Below the pieces are notes generated by a model. That model had not been told where the DNA came from. It saw only the letters and a list, made by a program, of their open reading frames with translations, and did not search any database. 64,000 bases of DNA from Streptomyces sp. ISL-1 (lineage in GTDB: Bacteria; Actinomycetota; Actinomycetes; Streptomycetales; Streptomycetaceae), in contig NZ_JAGGOI010000029.1 in NCBI RefSeq assembly GCF_018614585.1, positions 186,001-250,000 of the forward strand. The letters run 5' to 3'. The translations under genes were made by a program, and so were the position numbers. This document shows positions 60,899 through 64,000 of the stretch, piece after piece (position 1 is the first letter of the stretch; each line of letters opens with the position of its first letter).

Positions 60899-61312
60899 GT
60901 GCTCACCCTGTTCACCAACCGCTACCAGGCGTACCGGCCCCCGCAAGGGGTGCCGGTTCGTATCACCCTGGGTGGCGTCCGCTTCAAGCTCCCCTACTCC
61001 CTCACCCACTCGGTGCGGGAGCTCGCGCCGCGTCGGGACTACCTCTCCTTGCCTGAGCCCGAGTTCACCACGGCGTACCGGGCCGACCTCGACCAGCTCG
61101 GGCCCGAGCGGATCGCGGCGCGGCTTCACCAGATTGCAGGGGTCGAGGGCGATCACCGCCTGGTGCTGCTCTGCTTCGAGGACCTGGCCAAGCCGGGCCT
61201 GTGGTGTCACCGCAGGGTGTTCGCCTCCTGGTGGAAGGAACGCACTGGGGATGAAGTGCGGGAACTGTCCCCCATGGAGGACGACCACTATCAGCAGGGA
61301 ACCTTGATATGA
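60899..61312 (+). CDS. DUF488-like protein
   Basis: 137-aa soluble protein. It starts MLTLFTNRYQAYRPPQGVPV and shows the C-terminal DUF488-type segment LVLLCFEDLAKPGLWCHRRV followed by FASWWKERTGDEVREL, in which a Cys and a Cys-His pair are conserved. DUF488 proteins have no established activity; phages and integrative elements often encode one. GTG 60899 follows GAAAGGAA at 8 nt. Confidence 0.72.
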   Translation: MLTLFTNRYQAYRPPQGVPVRITLGGVRFKLPYSLTHSVRELAPRRDYLSLPEPEFTTAYRADLDQLGPERIAARLHQIAGVEGDHRLVLLCFEDLAKPGLWCHRRVFASWWKERTGDEVRELSPMEDDHYQQGTLI

Positions 61313-61351
61313 GCGTCGGAACCACTACCTAAAGATAGGTGACATGATTCC

Positions 61352-61377
61352 AAGGAGCTGTGCGCTCCTTGTTTAAG
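61352..61377 (+). terminator. Terminator after DUF488-like gene
   Basis: 7-bp arms AAGGAGC / GCTCCTT followed by GTTT. Confidence 0.55.
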
Positions 61378-61386
61378 GTTCCAGCG

Positions 61387-61423
61387 CAGCGCCCGGCCCG
61401 GCACCCGCCGAGGCCGGGCGCTG
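61387..61423 (+). promoter_or_regulatory. Leader hairpin before the methyltransferase-like gene
   Basis: 12-bp perfect arms CAGCGCCCGGCC / GGCCGGGCGCTG with a 13-nt loop, ending 10 nt before the GGGAGG ribosome site. It could affect translation. Confidence 0.5.
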
Positions 61424-61442
61424 TCGTTCGTCGGGAGGCGAG

Positions 61443-62777
61443 ATGTTCCAGGGCACCATTCCGGGCCCGATGCGCTCGATCGTGCGCGAGACGGCCAACC
61501 AGTGGCCGCGCGGCCCGGTGTATGTGCCGTGCTGCGGCAACTTCACCATCGAGCGGTCGTTGGCCGGTATGGGCTTCGCCCTGCACTCCTCCGACGTGTC
61601 CATCTACTCGAGCGCGGTCGGCCGATGGCTCACCCGGCAGCCGGTCGGCATCCGGCTCCGCGAGGAGAGCCGAGACGAACTCGGCTGGCTCGCGGACTCT
61701 TTGGACGACGGTGTCGGCACGGTCGCGGCGTTGATGCTGGGCACACGGTTCCTGGCCAGCGTCGGCCGAGACGGGCTGTGGCACGAGCGGGTGGTGCGCT
61801 CCTACCGGGAGCAGTGGAAGGCCAAGCACGCGGAGACGGCCAAGCGGCTGTCCGGCTCGGACATCGAACTGGCCTCCTACGAGGTGGAGGACGTGCGCTC
61901 CTGGCTCCAGAAGGTTCCCCGCGACGCTCCGGTGTGCTCCTTCCCTCCCTTCTACGGCGGCGGCTACGAGAAGCTGTACGAGCCGTTGGAAGCCCACTTC
62001 ACCTGGGATGCGCCCCAGTACGAGCCGTTGTCGGACGCGGACGTGGTCGACGTGCTCGGCGCGATCACGGACCGGCCGTACTGGCTGACCGCCTCCAACC
62101 ACAACGTGCCCGAGCTGCACTCGTATCTGCGCGGCGTGATCAAGGCGACGCCGCGCGCCGCTCCCTTCTACGTGTACGCCAGCGAGGCTCCGACGCGGAT
62201 CGTTGCCCCGCGTCAGGCGATTGAGCCGGTGAAGGCTCCCCGCCTGCGTGAGGGAGATGAACTGGTGGGCCCGCTCACGTTGTCGCTGTTGAAGCCGGGC
62301 CAGTTCAACGCGCTGCGCTCCCGGTACCTCAACCCGAAGATCGCGCCGGGCGCGGCGAACCTGGCCGTCGCGGTCCGGGACGGGGGTGGGCGGCTGCTCG
62401 GTGTGTTTGCCATGGCTCCGAGCACGTTCACGCCGGACGAGGCGTACGTGCTCTCGGACTTCGCGGTCGCGCCGACCGACTATCCGCGGTTGTCGAAGCT
62501 GATCGTGCTGGCGGCCACCAGCGCCGAGGCGCAGTTGCTGTGTCAGCGGGCGTTCTCGCGGCGCATCCGGCGGGTGGCGACGACCGCGTTCAGCAACAAC
62601 CCGGTGTCGATGAAGTACCGCGGGCTGCTGCGGCTGACCAAGCGCAGCCCGTCGAACGAGGACGGCTGGAAGTTCCAGCTCCAGTACCAGGGGGTCATGG
62701 GCCAGCACACGCTGGCCGAGGCCCTTCAGATGTGGGCGAAGCGGTGGGGCGCCCCGACGACGAAGACGGGAGTCTGA
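61443..62777 (+). CDS. Methyltransferase-like / GNAT-like putative DNA-modifying protein
   Basis: 444-aa protein in two parts. Residues 1-260 resemble a DNA adenine methyltransferase: SAM loop VYVPCCGNFTIERSLAGMGF, acidic strand LHSSDVSIYSSAVGRWL, and catalytic-type SFPPFYGGGYEKLYEPLE (FPPF in place of DPPF/Y). Residues 270-444 look like a GNAT/Mom-type domain (SDFAVAPTDYPRLSKLIVLA, RRVATTAFSNNPVSMKYRGL). Phages carry such proteins to modify their DNA against restriction. The role is inferred. It sits 2 bp before a ParB-domain gene and two genes before a terminase-like gene. ATG follows GGGAGG. Confidence 0.7.
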   Translation: MFQGTIPGPMRSIVRETANQWPRGPVYVPCCGNFTIERSLAGMGFALHSSDVSIYSSAVGRWLTRQPVGIRLREESRDELGWLADSLDDGVGTVAALMLGTRFLASVGRDGLWHERVVRSYREQWKAKHAETAKRLSGSDIELASYEVEDVRSWLQKVPRDAPVCSFPPFYGGGYEKLYEPLEAHFTWDAPQYEPLSDADVVDVLGAITDRPYWLTASNHNVPELHSYLRGVIKATPRAAPFYVYASEAPTRIVAPRQAIEPVKAPRLREGDELVGPLTLSLLKPGQFNALRSRYLNPKIAPGAANLAVAVRDGGGRLLGVFAMAPSTFTPDEAYVLSDFAVAPTDYPRLSKLIVLAATSAEAQLLCQRAFSRRIRRVATTAFSNNPVSMKYRGLLRLTKRSPSNEDGWKFQLQYQGVMGQHTLAEALQMWAKRWGAPTTKTGV

Positions 62778-62779
62778 CC

Positions 62780-63682
62780 ATGGAGGAGACCAATCGGCTT
62801 GCCCCGCCGCAGATGGTGCAGGGTGATCCGCGCACGCTGACGCTGCTGGACGTGAACGCGCGGTTCCTGCCGCACGAGCAGTTCCGGCAGCTCGTGGCGA
62901 ACATCGAGCGTGACGGGCATCTGACCTCGACGCCGCTGGTGTGGAACGACGCGGAGTCCGGGCGTCTGGTCGTGCTGTCGGGTAACCATCGCACGCTCGC
63001 GGCGATCGAGGGCGGCCTGCCGACGATCTGGTGGATGCAGATAGACGAGCCGCTTCCCCGCCAGCGGCAGATCGCGCTCCAGCTCTCGCACAACGCGATT
63101 GCGGGTCAGGACGATCCGGCGATCCTCAAGGAGCTGTACGACGAGCTGGAGAACGTGGAGTGGCGGCAGTACACGGGCCTGGACGACAAGACCCTGGATC
63201 TGCTGGAGAAGGTGGACGTCGCCTCCCTGGGTGAGGCGAACCTCGACTTCGCCAGTGTGCAGTTCATGTTCCTGCCCGATGAGCTGGAGCGGGCGGAGGC
63301 CGCGTTCGACGCTGCCCGGTCGGCGGCGACGGCGGACCAGCGGTGGGTGGCGGGGCTGGAGCAGTACGAGCCGGTGCTTGATGCGCTGGAGACGTCGCGG
63401 GCCGCGTACAAGATCGGCAACTCGGCCACCGCCCTCGGCGTGATCCTCGCAGTGTTCGAGCGGCACCTTGGTGAGCTGGCCGAGGGCTGGTTCGACGCCG
63501 CCTCGGGCGAGCCGAACCGCGCTGGAACGGCTCCGCTGGAGACGGTGTTCGGCGTGCGGGAGATCCCAGTGGAGACGGCGGCCACCGTACGGACTGCGAT
63601 CGACCGTTTGGTGAAGGACGGCAGCGTGCCGGAGGCCGAGCCGTGGCGTGCCCTGGAAATCCTTGCTGCTCAGGGGCACTAG
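62780..63682 (+). CDS. ParB N-terminal-domain phage protein
   Basis: 300-aa protein. Residues 15-115 form a ParB-like nuclease/CTPase domain (LLDVNARFLPHEQFRQLVAN, LVVLSGNHRTLAAIEGGLPT, ALQLSHNAIAGQDDPAILKE). The ParB Arg patch is replaced by GNHRTLAA. The C-terminal half is helical with no known match. In actinophages such proteins lie next to DNA-modification and terminase genes. It follows the preceding stop by 2 bp, so it is cotranslated. Confidence 0.82.
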   Translation: MEETNRLAPPQMVQGDPRTLTLLDVNARFLPHEQFRQLVANIERDGHLTSTPLVWNDAESGRLVVLSGNHRTLAAIEGGLPTIWWMQIDEPLPRQRQIALQLSHNAIAGQDDPAILKELYDELENVEWRQYTGLDDKTLDLLEKVDVASLGEANLDFASVQFMFLPDELERAEAAFDAARSAATADQRWVAGLEQYEPVLDALETSRAAYKIGNSATALGVILAVFERHLGELAEGWFDAASGEPNRAGTAPLETVFGVREIPVETAATVRTAIDRLVKDGSVPEAEPWRALEILAAQGH

Positions 63683-63708
63683 TAGGGCCGTTGGCCAGGA
63701 GGTGAGCG

Positions 63709-64000
63709 GTGGCTGAGGGCCCCGTTGAGCCCTGGGAGCGGCAGAGCGGTGAGTCCCCCCAGGCGTTCGAGGCGTTCGCCGCATACCGCGATCTCGGCCC
63801 CGCACGGAGTCTGACGAAAGCGGCACGCGAGTTGGATAAGTCCCGGACCCTGCTGGGTCGCTGGTCGAAGCAGTACGCGTGGGTGATGCGGGCGAGTGCG
63901 TACGACCGCGATCAGGACCGGCTGTTCCTGGCGGAACAGCAGCAGGCACGCCGCGATATCGCCCGTCGCCACGCCAAGTTGGCGCAGGCGTTTATGGGTA
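63709..64000 (+). CDS. Terminase small-subunit-like protein (partial)
   Basis: First ~97 residues of a gene cut by the window edge. The sequence PWERQSGESPQAFEAFAAYR, then SLTKAARELDKSRTLLGRWS and a charged helix (YDRDQDRLFLAEQQQARRDI), is the DNA-binding head common to small terminase or packaging-associated proteins of actinophages. GTG 63709 has a near-perfect AGGAGGTGA. A large terminase gene would be expected just beyond the edge and would confirm that the element is a prophage. Confidence 0.72.
   Translation, partial: MAEGPVEPWERQSGESPQAFEAFAAYRDLGPARSLTKAARELDKSRTLLGRWSKQYAWVMRASAYDRDQDRLFLAEQQQARRDIARRHAKLAQAFMG

Noticed and set aside
60455-61312. One 285-residue protein spanning the small gene and the DUF488-like gene
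   Set aside because: The middle ~120 codons are Arg/Gly/Pro-rich and cross a strong terminator hairpin; the DUF488-like gene has its own start at 60899.

Overview
The window is chromosomal DNA of a Streptomyces or a very close relative. It is very GC-rich, uses many GTG starts with GGAGG-type ribosome binding sites, and carries the FasR-fabD-fabH-acpP-fabF fatty-acid cluster, a homodimeric pyruvate dehydrogenase E1, several TerD proteins and actinobacterial families such as DUF3145, DUF3052, DUF4429 and DUF4383. No rRNA and no CRISPR array were seen.

Layout. Positions 1-14000 hold ordinary core and accessory genes: a sigma-like/zinc-finger/ricin membrane protein, an MreB-like protein, two LysE exporters, a MarR regulator divergent from an oxidoreductase and an Ohr peroxidase, a secreted M14 carboxypeptidase, and a nitrilase-fold hydrolase. 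Positions 14059-17968 are the most interesting island. A transposase remnant is followed by three overlapping, translationally coupled genes: a small Bell-like protein, a NACHT NTPase with Gly-rich membrane segments, and a secreted membrane-anchored protein. The small protein ends, and the NACHT protein begins, with the same motif (RSV...G.N.GI.STGD.A.N.L). This is the layout expected of a bacterial amyloid-signalling (BASS-type) cell-death or immunity module. An Imm-5-like gene converges on it.

Positions 18773-34949 contain secreted hydrolases, DUF3145, the type II fatty-acid synthase operon with its regulator and a probable FasR operator, a pirin, a beta-lactamase-fold hydrolase, a frameshifted acetyltransferase, a MerR/aldo-keto reductase pair with a textbook MerR promoter, and a potassium channel. 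Positions 34963-39156 hold aceE, DUF3052 and a peroxiredoxin. Positions 39278-48435 form a ter (tellurium/stress) region: three TerD proteins, a DUF475 TerC-like membrane protein and a TerA-like protein, then an HpcH/HpaI lyase, a fused phosphoribosyltransferase-TRSP-StiP protein and a HAD phosphatase. These last three match the nucleoside-like metabolite module known to accompany ter genes.

From 53059 to the end of the window lies an integrated element, probably a prophage, inserted at a tRNA-Val(TAC) gene. It carries a tyrosine integrase, an excisionase-like protein, a serine-recombinase-like protein without a catalytic domain, a PucR-like regulator, a ParB with a histone-H1-like tail, small phage proteins, a methyltransferase/GNAT-like putative DNA-modifying enzyme, a second ParB-domain protein, and a terminase-small-subunit-like gene that runs off the right edge. 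Two genes of this element share an unusual AT-rich upstream element.
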